From NCBI GenBank assembly GCA_030950975.1, contig JAUZQL010000284.1, positions 1-8,895 of the forward strand: a DNA stretch of 8,895 bases, read 5' to 3'. Below, in pieces: positions 1 through 6,966 of the stretch (positions within the stretch are counted from its first letter, which is position 1; each line of letters starts with the position of its first letter). This DNA is from Mariprofundaceae bacterium (GTDB taxonomy: Bacteria; Pseudomonadota; Zetaproteobacteria; Mariprofundales; Mariprofundaceae). A program made the translations under genes and the position numbers. The notes under the pieces are model-generated. The model did not search any database. It was not told where the DNA came from and was given only the letters and a program-made list of their open reading frames with translations.

Positions 1-334
1 AACTGACGCTTTTGTAATTGGCTCTGCCGCGTGGTGATACATCCTCAATAATAGTGACGATTTTTCCTTCCAAGTGAGAAATATCATCTTTGTCTTTTTT
101 AAGTGCTGGTGGGCGCAACGTATGCATGCCAATTAACCCTGTTATACTGCCAACAATAAATGCTAGCCATTGCATGTTGATGGAGACCTCGTACCAAGCA
201 GTCAGTGCTGCTAAACCAGCCGCAAAAGCAACCGCAATAAGATAATAAGAATTGACCAGTGTAATTTCAATGACAATGATAATACATGCCATCATGAACC
301 ATAATTGCCAAATGCTGTCATGAAAAATAGCCAA
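1..334 (-). CDS. NfeD-like membrane protein (N-terminal part, cut by window edge)
   Basis: Reading leftward from 334 gives an open frame of 111 codons that runs off the window. The start is TTG at 334-332, seven bases from an AAGGAGA SD (complement of 341-347). The next ATG would fall at residue 14, inside the first hydrophobic segment, so the TTG start is preferred. Visible: three hydrophobic segments at about residues 8-27, 28-47 and 52-70, a charged linker (KKDKDD), then a soluble beginning with LEGKIVTIIEDVSPRGRA at about 88-105. That stretch resembles the start of the C-terminal OB-fold domain of NfeD proteins. Short NfeD proteins of this layout usually pair with an SPFH/stomatin protein (QmcA type) encoded just downstream, which here would lie beyond base 1. 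Their proposed role is membrane-microdomain or protein quality control; it is not established. The family call rests on topology and the OB-fold opening. Confidence 0.75.
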   Translation of the reverse strand, partial: MAIFHDSIWQLWFMMACIIIVIEITLVNSYYLIAVAFAAGLAALTAWYEVSINMQWLAFIVGSITGLIGMHTLRPPALKKDKDDISHLEGKIVTIIEDVSPRGRANYKSVS

Positions 335-340
335 AATAAT

Positions 341-347
341 TCTCCTT
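341..347 (-). promoter_or_regulatory. Ribosome binding site deciding the TTG start of the NfeD-like gene
   Basis: On the minus strand this reads AAGGAGA and ends seven bases before the TTG codon at 334-332. It is the only strong SD near the N-terminus and is the reason for accepting a TTG start. Confidence 0.65.
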
Positions 348-433
348 AAATGTGTAAACAGGCGATATGCTTATCATTTGCGTGATGAATGTCACTGGAT
401 TGTTTTGTGTCGCTCATAGCTTGAGGAGATACC

Positions 434-462
434 TTGACATACAGGCTTGTGGTTTCAAAGTT
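434..462 (+). promoter_or_regulatory. Possible sigma-70 promoter for the pil operon
   Basis: A perfect TTGACA -35 hexamer lies at 434-439. At a 17-base spacing the -10 position (457-462) reads AAAGTT, a poor match to TATAAT, so the promoter would be weak or need an activator. No convincing sigma-54 site (TGGCAC-N5-TTGC type) was seen in 335-493. The location, between the divergent NfeD-like gene and pilM, is right for the operon promoter, but the call rests on the -35 alone. Confidence 0.25.
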
Positions 463-493
463 GAGATTCATTGTGATTGTCTGAGGAGGCAGT

Positions 494-1573
494 GTGGGGC
501 TTTTTTCAAGTAAAAAAGATGGCTTAATCGCCATTGATATTAGTGCAACAGGTGTGAAGTTGTTGGAGTTATCCCAAGTTAGATCTGGATATGAAGTACA
601 ATCAATGGCTATTGTCCCCCTTCCTAGAGATGCGATTGTTGAAAATACAGTCATTGATTCGATGGCAGTATCGCAAGCATTGTTGGATGTTGTTGAAGAA
701 GCCAAACCTAAATCACGCCGTGCGGTTATTTCTGTGTCGGGTAATGCAGTCATTATTAAAGTCATTCAAGTTCCGACAGTGACTGAATTTGATTTAGAAT
801 CCCAAATTGATTTTGAAGCAGATAAACATGTGCCTTATGATATTGATGAGGTGTATTTAGACTTTCAGATTATGGGACCATCAGAAGAAGATCCTGAAAT
901 GATGGATGTTGTTCTGGTGGCATGCAAACGTGAAATTGTTGATGATTATCAATTGGTATTAAGTGAAGCAGGATTGGAAACCAAGTGTGTCGATTGTGCC
1001 GTATTTGCTTTGGAAAATGCAGCTGAAATCATGGGTCTTTTGAATGATGATAAAGTAGTGGAATCTTTTGAGGAAGATGAGGGACAGGCAGTTGCCTTGG
1101 TCAATATTGGTGCCAATTTGGTGAGTGTTAACATTATTAAAGATGGTCAAATGGCTTTTGTACGCGATCAATTTTATGGCGGCGAAAATCTTACAGAAGA
1201 AATTCAAAAAGAGCATGGCTTGGGTTACCAAGCTGCTGAAGACTTGAAAAAAACATCCTTTGCCGATGTGAATCCAGAAGCTTTGGAACGTTTTTATGTG
1301 GGGTTAGCATCGGAACTTGTTCGCTCACTGGATTTTTATGCTGCCAATCATGGCGAGTCGCCCGTTCGACAAATCTACCTTATGGGAGGTAGTGCATTGA
1401 TTCCTGATATTGCCACTGAGGTTGAACAGCGCTTGGGTATTAACACTGAAGTGGTTAACCCTTTTGACAAAATTAAAGTAAATAAGAAAAAATTTGATGT
1501 CGATGAGTTAAATCGTATGGGGGCTATGATGATGGTACCCATTGGCTTGGCAATAAGGAGTTTTGACGAATGA
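494..1573 (+). CDS. pilM: PilM, actin-like type IV pilus inner-membrane accessory protein
   Basis: A 359-residue cytoplasmic protein of the FtsA/actin ATPase fold. It binds the PilN tail and forms the inner base of the type IV pilus alignment complex. Visible: an N-terminal MGLFSSKK amphipathic start typical of PilM; a phosphate-1-like strand LIAIDISATGVKLLEL (about 11-26); VALVNIGANLVSVNII (about 200-215) as the phosphate-2-like segment; FYGGENLTEEIQ (227-238); and IYLMGGSALIPDI (294-306) as the adenosine-binding segment. Length is normal for the family. The start is GTG at 494, behind AGGAGG at 484-489 with a short 4-base spacer; an in-frame TGA at 482-484 rules out an upstream start. An acidic stretch (about 184-197) before the phosphate-2 segment looks like a lineage-specific loop. 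The gene overlaps pilN by four bases (ATGA), as expected for a translationally coupled operon. Confidence 0.95.
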   Translation: MGLFSSKKDGLIAIDISATGVKLLELSQVRSGYEVQSMAIVPLPRDAIVENTVIDSMAVSQALLDVVEEAKPKSRRAVISVSGNAVIIKVIQVPTVTEFDLESQIDFEADKHVPYDIDEVYLDFQIMGPSEEDPEMMDVVLVACKREIVDDYQLVLSEAGLETKCVDCAVFALENAAEIMGLLNDDKVVESFEEDEGQAVALVNIGANLVSVNIIKDGQMAFVRDQFYGGENLTEEIQKEHGLGYQAAEDLKKTSFADVNPEALERFYVGLASELVRSLDFYAANHGESPVRQIYLMGGSALIPDIATEVEQRLGINTEVVNPFDKIKVNKKKFDVDELNRMGAMMMVPIGLAIRSFDE

Positions 1574-2139
1574 TTCGGATTAACTTATTACCTTATCGAA
1601 AAGAGCGACGGCAACAACAAGTCATTCAGCACCTTTCGTATGTGGCTGCGGTTGTCGTTGTTGCAGTGATCATTATTATCGGATTGAATACATATATCAG
1701 CGGCGTATTAAGTGATTTGCAAGCCGAAAAAGCACAGCTACAACAGCAAAACGCAAAGCTTTCAAAGCAAATAGGCGAATTAACGGGCTTGGATAAGCTG
1801 CGATCTGATGTGGAAAGTAAATTAGCCTTGATTGATCGCTTGCAAGCAGGGCGTTTTGAAACCTTGAATGCTTTGCATGAAGTTGCCAAGCTTATTCCAG
1901 AAAATGTTTGGTTTTCATCGACTGTTGATCGTGGTGGGCGTTTACAATACACAGGTTTTGCAGAAAGTAATAAAGCGGTCGCAAATTTTATGAGGGCTTT
2001 GGATAAGTCCCAACTTTTTGAGCATATTAATTTACAAGTGATTCAACGAACGATGATCAATGATATGCCTGTTCGGAGTTTTAAGTTGACCTTAGACCGT
2101 GTGGTGGAAAAAAAATCAAATAAGAAAGGTAAAAAGTGA
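1570..2139 (+). CDS. pilN: PilN, type IV pilus inner-membrane alignment protein
   Basis: A 189-residue bitopic inner-membrane protein. The cytoplasmic N-terminus carries MIRINLLPYRKERR, the INLLPYR motif through which PilN docks into PilM. A transmembrane helix follows at about 24-46 (rich in V, A and I), then a Gln/Lys-rich coiled coil at about 48-92, then a periplasmic ferredoxin-like PilN domain at about 95-178 that dimerises with PilO. The C-terminus is Lys-rich. Its ATG overlaps the pilM TGA (ATGA), with AAGGAG at 1555-1560 inside the end of pilM as SD. Length is usual for PilN. Confidence 0.95.
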   Translation: MIRINLLPYRKERRQQQVIQHLSYVAAVVVVAVIIIIGLNTYISGVLSDLQAEKAQLQQQNAKLSKQIGELTGLDKLRSDVESKLALIDRLQAGRFETLNALHEVAKLIPENVWFSSTVDRGGRLQYTGFAESNKAVANFMRALDKSQLFEHINLQVIQRTMINDMPVRSFKLTLDRVVEKKSNKKGKK

Positions 2140-2723
2140 TGAATATGGAATCTCTGAACCTTGACTTTTTTCACCCAATATTGCCCTTGCCCATGTGGCA
2201 AAAAATGTTGGGCTTATTGCTTGTTGTTGTCATCTTGTTGGGTGCTTATTTTGCCTTGGGCTGGATGCCCGTTCAGGATGAGATTGAACAAGAACAAGCT
2301 GCTGTAGAACAACAACGCATGGTATTGAAAAAGAACCAACGTTTGGCACAGAATTTACCTAAAAAACGTGCTGAATATGAAAAGTTAAAAAAACAATTGG
2401 CGATTGCTTTGGAGCTGTTACCTAAAAAATCGCAAATTCCTGATCTTTTAGAAAGTGTAACACGTGCTGGCATCAATTCGGGTTTAGAGTTTACCGTGTT
2501 TAAACCACGAGGCGAATCGGTGAAACAAATCTATGCAGAAGTTCCTGTAGATATTGTGGTGACGGGGACTTTTAGGCAGTTACTGACATTCTTAAAACGT
2601 GTGGGTGAAATGCAGCGTATTGTGGCGATTAAGAATTTAACCATTGCATCAGGCAAACAAGGTTTATTAAACATCAAAGGTAATGTGATGACTTATCGTT
2701 TTGTGGAACATAGTAAAAAATGA
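2139..2723 (+). CDS. pilO: PilO, type IV pilus inner-membrane alignment protein
   Basis: A 194-residue partner of PilN. Visible: a short N-terminal cytoplasmic stretch, one transmembrane helix at about 22-41 (LLLVVVILLGAYFAL), a coiled coil at about 44-93 (rich in E, Q and K), then the periplasmic domain at about 97-190. The family-typical LLPKKSQIPDLLESVTRAG (about 93-111) is present. The ATG at 2139 overlaps the pilN stop (TGATG). A GTG at 2136 is an alternative start one residue longer, and AAAGG at 2125-2129 is a modest SD for either. In most proteobacteria the next gene would be pilP; here PilO is followed directly by PilQ. Confidence 0.93.
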   Translation: MNMESLNLDFFHPILPLPMWQKMLGLLLVVVILLGAYFALGWMPVQDEIEQEQAAVEQQRMVLKKNQRLAQNLPKKRAEYEKLKKQLAIALELLPKKSQIPDLLESVTRAGINSGLEFTVFKPRGESVKQIYAEVPVDIVVTGTFRQLLTFLKRVGEMQRIVAIKNLTIASGKQGLLNIKGNVMTYRFVEHSKK

Positions 2724-2737
2724 AGCTTTTTTTGAAT

Positions 2738-2742
2738 GGAGA
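2738..2742 (+). promoter_or_regulatory. Ribosome binding site deciding the pilQ start
   Basis: GGAGA lies five to six bases before ATG 2747. The ATG at 2720 that overlaps the pilO stop has no comparable SD, so 2747 is preferred. Confidence 0.55.
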
Positions 2743-2746
2743 ATGT

Positions 2747-5134
2747 ATGCAACATGTTAATGAATGTGAATGGTACAAAAAATTAATGTTAGCTTTTGTT
2801 GTTCTGATGCTGGCGTGGCCGTTGTCTTTGCAAGCGAGTGAATTATCGAAATTGACCTTGTTGGATTCAGAGGATGGTGATGTATTGGACATTGAAAGTG
2901 ACAGTGCATTGGAATACCAAGTGTTTGATTTGGATGGTCCGCCACGTTTGTTGTTAAGCTTTCCAAGTGCAAGTTTAGCTCCCGATGTTCAAGCCTTAAA
3001 AGCTTCAGGTCAAGGTGTGCTTAGTGTGAAACCTGTGGTCGTTAATCATGGTGTTCGCATAGAAATAGGCTTAAGCCAAACCTTAAAATATACGATTGAA
3101 GAAAGAAATCATCAGTTACTGGTGCGTTTTGAAGGGATGAAGCAATCAACCGCACAGGATCATGGAGCGTATGCTGCGGTAATTAAGGATCTTGAGGTGC
3201 GTGACCAAGCAGGCGTGACTGAATTGCATTTGCGTGGTAACAATATGGATGCAAATCACAATGCCTTTGTCAGCGAAGGCGGACATCAATTGATTTTGGA
3301 TTTTTGGGGAGCTCAATCCGAATTAAAGAAAGAGTTTTACCAGTTTGCCGCACAACATGTTCAGCGTGTGACTGTTGGGCATGCCGATGGGCGAGTGCGT
3401 TTTGTGGTGGCGTTATCGGGTGGAACACAGATGCAACAACAAATCGAAGCCAATACACATGAACTTGTGGTGCGTTTAGGCAGTATTGTAGCGAAAAAGA
3501 AATCGGGCGTTATTCAGGTCGAAAACGTGGAATTTCGTTCGGATGATCGGATTGCTCACCTGATGATTCAAACCTCTCAAACCAATCCTATTATGGATGT
3601 CCAAGAGGATGATGGTAAAATTATTGTTGTTGTGAAAAAAGCCGATTTATTATCTGGGCAAGAGCGGACACAGGATGTCAGTGCTTTTCCTGGACCCATC
3701 AAACAAATTGATAGTTATCAAGATGGGAAATCTGTAAAAATCGTCACGCGTTTACGTCAAAAAGTTAGTGTGACGACGTTTCAACAAGGTAATGTGTTTA
3801 CGCTGAACTTTGAACCTGAAGATATGGTCTTAGCTCGCATGACGAACGGAAATAAAAAAGATCCAAACTTTGCTTATAAAGGGCAAAAAGTTACCTTTGA
3901 TTTCAAAGATATTGATATTCGCAATGCGTTGAAATTGATTTCAGAGATGAGTGATTTAAATATTATTATGTCTGATGATGTGACAGGCACATTAACCATG
4001 CGTTTGGTGGATGTACCTTGGGATCAAGCTTTGGACTTAATTTTATCGGCGCGTGGTTTAGGGCATGAGAAAGTTGGTAATGTCATGCGTATTGCACCGA
4101 TGGAAGTATTAAGGGCTGAATATAAAACAAAACTAGAAACACGAGAAGGTTCGCTTAAATTGGAGCCACTCATCACAGAATTTATCACGCCAAGTTTTGC
4201 TAAAGTTCAAGATATTCAAACCTTATTGGCTAGTAGTGGTGGAAAAGGAGCTGGTAATTCTTCGGGCGGTTCTGGGGCTGGAAAAGCATCTGGCAGTAAT
4301 GGTTTATTGACTGGGCGTGGTAGTATTTTAATTGATCAACGCACAAACACACTGATTGTCAAAGATACGCGCAAATCGATCAATGGAATTAAAGCGCTGA
4401 TTGCTAAAATTGATCGCCCCGTCAAGCAGGTTCAAATTGAAGCGCGTATTGTTGAGGCATCGGATAACTTTCAACGTAATCTTGGTATCGCTTGGGGTGG
4501 TACGGGAACCAAGAATACGGCTATTAATTTCCCAAATACAACTGCCATCACAGGTTTGGTGGATTTGCCCGTTGCCACAGCGGGTACTGGTGCAACACTT
4601 GGTTTAACACTGGGTTCATTGAATAATCTTATTAATTTGAATTTAAAATTGTCCGCAGCAGAACTTGATGGTGATGTTCATATTGTTTCCAATCCTCGCA
4701 TTGTGACAACAAATCTAAAACCTGCGACAATTAGTCAAGGGGTATCAGTGGCAGTTGTAACCCCTGGCACAGCGAATACGCCACCAGTAACAACCTTTAA
4801 AGATGCTAAGTTAGAGTTGACAGTGACACCGCAAATTACTGCCGATAATTCAGTTTTGATGGATGTTTTAGTGACTAAAGATGCGCTAGCAGCAAATGGT
4901 AGTAATATTAATACAAAAAAAGTAACCACCAATATTTTGATGAAAAATGGTGAAACGATTGTCATTGGTGGTATTTATACTCGTATAAAAAGTAATACTC
5001 AAAAGGGCGTGCCATTGCTAAGTAAGATTCCTGTGTTGGGTTGGTTATTCAAAAACGATGCTAAACAAGATAATAAAACAGAGTTGTTAATCTTTTTAAC
5101 ACCCAAAATTTTAAATGTTCAAGGGGATAAATAA
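2747..5134 (+). CDS. pilQ: PilQ, type IV pilus outer-membrane secretin
   Basis: A 795-residue secretin precursor (804 if ATG 2720, which overlaps the pilO stop, is used). It forms the outer-membrane channel through which the pilus extends and retracts. Visible from the 2747 start: a signal peptide with KK then a hydrophobic core and likely cleavage after LQA (residue 30); three successive beta-rich AMIN-like modules at about 36-130, 145-245 and 255-360, which in PilQ bind peptidoglycan; an STN/N0 domain beginning VTFDFKDIDIRNALKLIS (about 382-450); an N1-type domain interrupted by a Gly/Ser/Lys-rich flexible insert (about 497-520); and the secretin core from about 563, starting QIEARIVEA and ending with the hallmark VPLLSKIPVLGWLFKND plus ELLIFLTPKIL. 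Three AMIN-like modules are more than the one or two usual in PilQ. The family is certain; the third module is judged by eye. Confidence 0.95.
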   Translation: MQHVNECEWYKKLMLAFVVLMLAWPLSLQASELSKLTLLDSEDGDVLDIESDSALEYQVFDLDGPPRLLLSFPSASLAPDVQALKASGQGVLSVKPVVVNHGVRIEIGLSQTLKYTIEERNHQLLVRFEGMKQSTAQDHGAYAAVIKDLEVRDQAGVTELHLRGNNMDANHNAFVSEGGHQLILDFWGAQSELKKEFYQFAAQHVQRVTVGHADGRVRFVVALSGGTQMQQQIEANTHELVVRLGSIVAKKKSGVIQVENVEFRSDDRIAHLMIQTSQTNPIMDVQEDDGKIIVVVKKADLLSGQERTQDVSAFPGPIKQIDSYQDGKSVKIVTRLRQKVSVTTFQQGNVFTLNFEPEDMVLARMTNGNKKDPNFAYKGQKVTFDFKDIDIRNALKLISEMSDLNIIMSDDVTGTLTMRLVDVPWDQALDLILSARGLGHEKVGNVMRIAPMEVLRAEYKTKLETREGSLKLEPLITEFITPSFAKVQDIQTLLASSGGKGAGNSSGGSGAGKASGSNGLLTGRGSILIDQRTNTLIVKDTRKSINGIKALIAKIDRPVKQVQIEARIVEASDNFQRNLGIAWGGTGTKNTAINFPNTTAITGLVDLPVATAGTGATLGLTLGSLNNLINLNLKLSAAELDGDVHIVSNPRIVTTNLKPATISQGVSVAVVTPGTANTPPVTTFKDAKLELTVTPQITADNSVLMDVLVTKDALAANGSNINTKKVTTNILMKNGETIVIGGIYTRIKSNTQKGVPLLSKIPVLGWLFKNDAKQDNKTELLIFLTPKILNVQGDK

Positions 5135-5217
5135 TGTTAGGGGAGAATCTAATAGATTCTTTAAGGGAGTGTTGCTGCTATGTGGGCAATATACGCCAAA
5201 TATTGAGTACAGAATGA
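5134..5217 (+). CDS. Speculative 27-residue mini-ORF bridging pilQ and aroK (first of two)
   Basis: An ATG at 5134-5136 overlaps the pilQ stop (TAATG) and is preceded by AAGGGG at 5121-5126, a good SD position. The ORF encodes 27 residues, including a CCC run, and ends with TGA at 5215-5217. It resembles no known protein. It could be a translated linker that carries ribosomes from pilQ towards aroK, or chance. Confidence 0.15.
   Translation: MLGENLIDSLRECCCYVGNIRQILSTE
5144..5160 (+). repeat. 17-base interrupted palindrome after pilQ
   Basis: AGAATCTAATAGATTCT is a perfect inverted repeat: 8-base arms around one base, or as RNA a 7-bp stem with a 3-base loop. It starts 10 bases after the pilQ stop and is followed by only a few T residues. 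It could be a weak attenuator, an mRNA-end-stabilising hairpin or a protein-binding site. The stem is AT-rich and lacks the U-tract of a good intrinsic terminator. Confidence 0.3.
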
Positions 5218-5271
5218 ATGGCAACGCTTGAGTTTTTCTTCATGGCAATGAATACAGATATGACAGTATGA
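5218..5271 (+). CDS. Speculative 17-residue mini-ORF leading into aroK (second of two)
   Basis: An ATG at 5218-5220 directly follows the TGA of the previous mini-ORF in the same frame. It encodes 17 residues and ends at TGA 5269-5271, which overlaps the aroK ATG (ATGA at 5268-5271). aroK has no recognisable SD, so termination of this ORF could re-initiate ribosomes on aroK. No protein similarity is recognised; a chance arrangement is possible. Confidence 0.18.
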   Translation: MATLEFFFMAMNTDMTV

Positions 5272-5789
5272 GCTCTATCATCCATCAAATTATCCTTATC
5301 GGTTCGATGGGGGCAGGAAAATCCACCGTCGGGCGGCGTTTAGCCGCTCGATTGAGTGTTCCTTGTGTAGATTTGGATGCAGTCATTGTTGAACATGCAG
5401 GCTGTTCCATTCCTAAGATATTTGAAGGACAAGGCGAAGCTGCTTTTCGAGCCTTAGAATCAGAATATTTAAAAACATTGTGTGAAGATGGTAATCATAA
5501 AGTTTTGGCAACAGGTGGTGGCGCAGTGTTAAGTGAAGCCAACCGTCATGTCATGCAACAATCAGGTTTTGTGATTTGGTTGGATGCGAAACCTGAAGTT
5601 TTGGCGAAACGTATTTCAGGCGATAGAAATCGACCCTTGTTGAAAGGTGTGCCACCTTTGCAGCGAGCTCGTGAACTCGATGCGCAACGCCGACCACTTT
5701 ATAAAGCTTGTTCAGATTTACGCATTGATACAGCAAAATATCGTGTTCCACAGACTATTCGTACGATTTTGGAAGCAATAAAAATATAA
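5268..5789 (+). CDS. aroK: Shikimate kinase
   Basis: A 173-residue cytoplasmic kinase that phosphorylates shikimate with ATP to give shikimate-3-phosphate. Visible: a Walker A loop GSMGAGKST (12-20) near the N-terminus; VDLD (Asp35, Asp37) for Mg and shikimate; FRALE (Arg61) for shikimate binding; TGGGAVL (82-88); the lid segment DRNRPLL (119-125) with its conserved Arg; and REL plus RRPLY (135-145). Length is standard. The ATG at 5268 is the only in-frame start: an in-frame TGA lies at 5229-5231 and there is no other ATG, GTG or TTG between. No SD precedes it, so translation probably depends on coupling to upstream reading. Shikimate kinase next to pilQ and followed by aroB is a conserved arrangement in proteobacteria. 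Whether the paralogue type is AroK or AroL cannot be settled from sequence alone, but context favours AroK. Confidence 0.95.
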   Translation: MSSIIHQIILIGSMGAGKSTVGRRLAARLSVPCVDLDAVIVEHAGCSIPKIFEGQGEAAFRALESEYLKTLCEDGNHKVLATGGGAVLSEANRHVMQQSGFVIWLDAKPEVLAKRISGDRNRPLLKGVPPLQRARELDAQRRPLYKACSDLRIDTAKYRVPQTIRTILEAIKI

Positions 5790-5842
5790 TGATTGAAGTA
5801 CACATGAAGCAAGCCATCCAAACCGATAAGCGTAGAAAATAG
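5789..5842 (+). CDS. Speculative 17-residue mini-ORF between aroK and aroB
   Basis: An ATG at 5789-5791 overlaps the aroK stop (TAATG). The ORF runs 17 codons to TAG at 5840-5842, 18 bases before the aroB start. Its product is Lys/Arg-rich at the end. There is no well-placed SD, and aroB has its own, so this is weaker than the pilQ-aroK mini-ORFs. Confidence 0.1.
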   Translation: MIEVHMKQAIQTDKRRK

Positions 5843-5848
5843 AACATG

Positions 5849-5853
5849 AAGGA
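5849..5853 (+). promoter_or_regulatory. Ribosome binding site deciding the aroB start
   Basis: AAGGA lies seven bases before ATG 5861. The in-frame ATG at 5846 would put this SD inside the coding region and has none of its own, so 5861 is preferred. Confidence 0.6.
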
Positions 5854-5860
5854 TAATCAT

Positions 5861-6955
5861 ATGAACAAAACAGATATGTACCGTGTAGCGTTGGGTGATC
5901 GCTCTTATGATATTCGTTTACAATCGGGTTCATTGAAGAACATTGGCGAAGCCATGCGTGATTTATTTCCAGATGCTGAACATTGTATGGTTATTTCCAA
6001 TACATTGGTTGCACCGCTTTATTTGGATGTCGTGAAAGAGAGTCTTGAAGCATCTTCATGGCAGGTATTTGAGCATATTCTCCCTGATGGTGAACATTTT
6101 AAAACACTGGATACATGGTCAGGCATTATGGATGGATTGATGGATGCTCGGTTATCTCGCAATGAACCAATTGTGGCATTGGGCGGTGGTGTTGTGGGAG
6201 ATATGGCAGGCTTTGCAGCGGCTTGTTATCGTCGAGGTATTCCGTTTGTGCAAGTGCCTACGACATTATTGGCTCAAGTCGATTCGAGTGTGGGTGGAAA
6301 AACAGCCGTCAGTCATCCGCATGGAAAAAATATGATTGGTGCATTTTATCAACCGAAATTGGTGTGGATTGACCCCGATGTTTTACAAACATTAGCACCC
6401 AATCAATTGCGCGCAGGTTTGGCAGAAGCGATTAAATATGGTGCGATTTGGGATGCTTCTTTTTTTAATCAAATTGAGCGCGATGCGCAAAAAATATTGG
6501 CTTTGGATAATGCAAGTATCAATCAAATCATTCTTGCATCATGTCGTTATAAAGCTGAAATAGTCATGCAAGATGAAACAGAACAAGGCGCACGTGCTTT
6601 ATTGAATTTAGGGCATACGTTTGGTCATGCGATTGAAGCAATGACCCATTATACTGCTTATTTGCATGGTGAAGGCGTGGCGATTGGCATGTGCATGGCG
6701 GCACGCTTATCCGAACAATTGGCTTATGCTCCCAAAGGTACAGAAGCAAGCATAATCAAGGCTTTGCAAGCACTAGAATTACCTGTGAAGCCACCTGAAT
6801 TTACAGCCATAGAATGGTTGGATGCGATGGGTCATGATAAGAAAAACGTGGGTAGCCGTATTCGTTATGTCTTGTTAAAGAAAATTGGTGAAGCTTTTAT
6901 AGCGGAACATGTAAAGAATCAAGATATTGAAACATTGATTGCGAGTTATGCTTAA
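5861..6955 (+). CDS. aroB: 3-dehydroquinate synthase
   Basis: A 364-residue cytoplasmic enzyme that converts DAHP to 3-dehydroquinate, the second step of the shikimate pathway, using NAD and a divalent metal. Visible: DGEHFKT (76-82); the NAD-binding stretch ALGGGVVGDMAGFAAACYRR (106-125); VPTTLLAQVDSSVGGKTAV (132-150); GKNMIGAFYQP (155-165); LAEAIKYG (187-194) with metal ligand Glu189; LNLGHTFGHAIE (248-259) with His252; and HGEGVAIG (269-276) with His269. The metal-ligand spacing matches the known Glu-His-His triad. Length is normal and all core motifs are intact. ATG 5846 gives five more residues but lacks an SD. The gene lies 71 bases after aroK and converges on fxsA with an 11-base gap and no visible terminator. 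Confidence 0.96.
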   Translation: MNKTDMYRVALGDRSYDIRLQSGSLKNIGEAMRDLFPDAEHCMVISNTLVAPLYLDVVKESLEASSWQVFEHILPDGEHFKTLDTWSGIMDGLMDARLSRNEPIVALGGGVVGDMAGFAAACYRRGIPFVQVPTTLLAQVDSSVGGKTAVSHPHGKNMIGAFYQPKLVWIDPDVLQTLAPNQLRAGLAEAIKYGAIWDASFFNQIERDAQKILALDNASINQIILASCRYKAEIVMQDETEQGARALLNLGHTFGHAIEAMTHYTAYLHGEGVAIGMCMAARLSEQLAYAPKGTEASIIKALQALELPVKPPEFTAIEWLDAMGHDKKNVGSRIRYVLLKKIGEAFIAEHVKNQDIETLIASYA

Positions 6956-6966
6956 TTCTCTAGCCA

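Noticed and set aside
346..765. A 139-codon minus-strand frame opposite pilM and its upstream region
   Set aside because: It is antisense to pilM, lacks a recognisable domain, and runs into the SD of the NfeD-like gene.
2720..2746. pilQ start at the ATG overlapping the pilO stop
   Set aside because: Kept only as an alternative: it has no good SD, whereas ATG 2747 has GGAGA at the right distance and gives a normal signal peptide.
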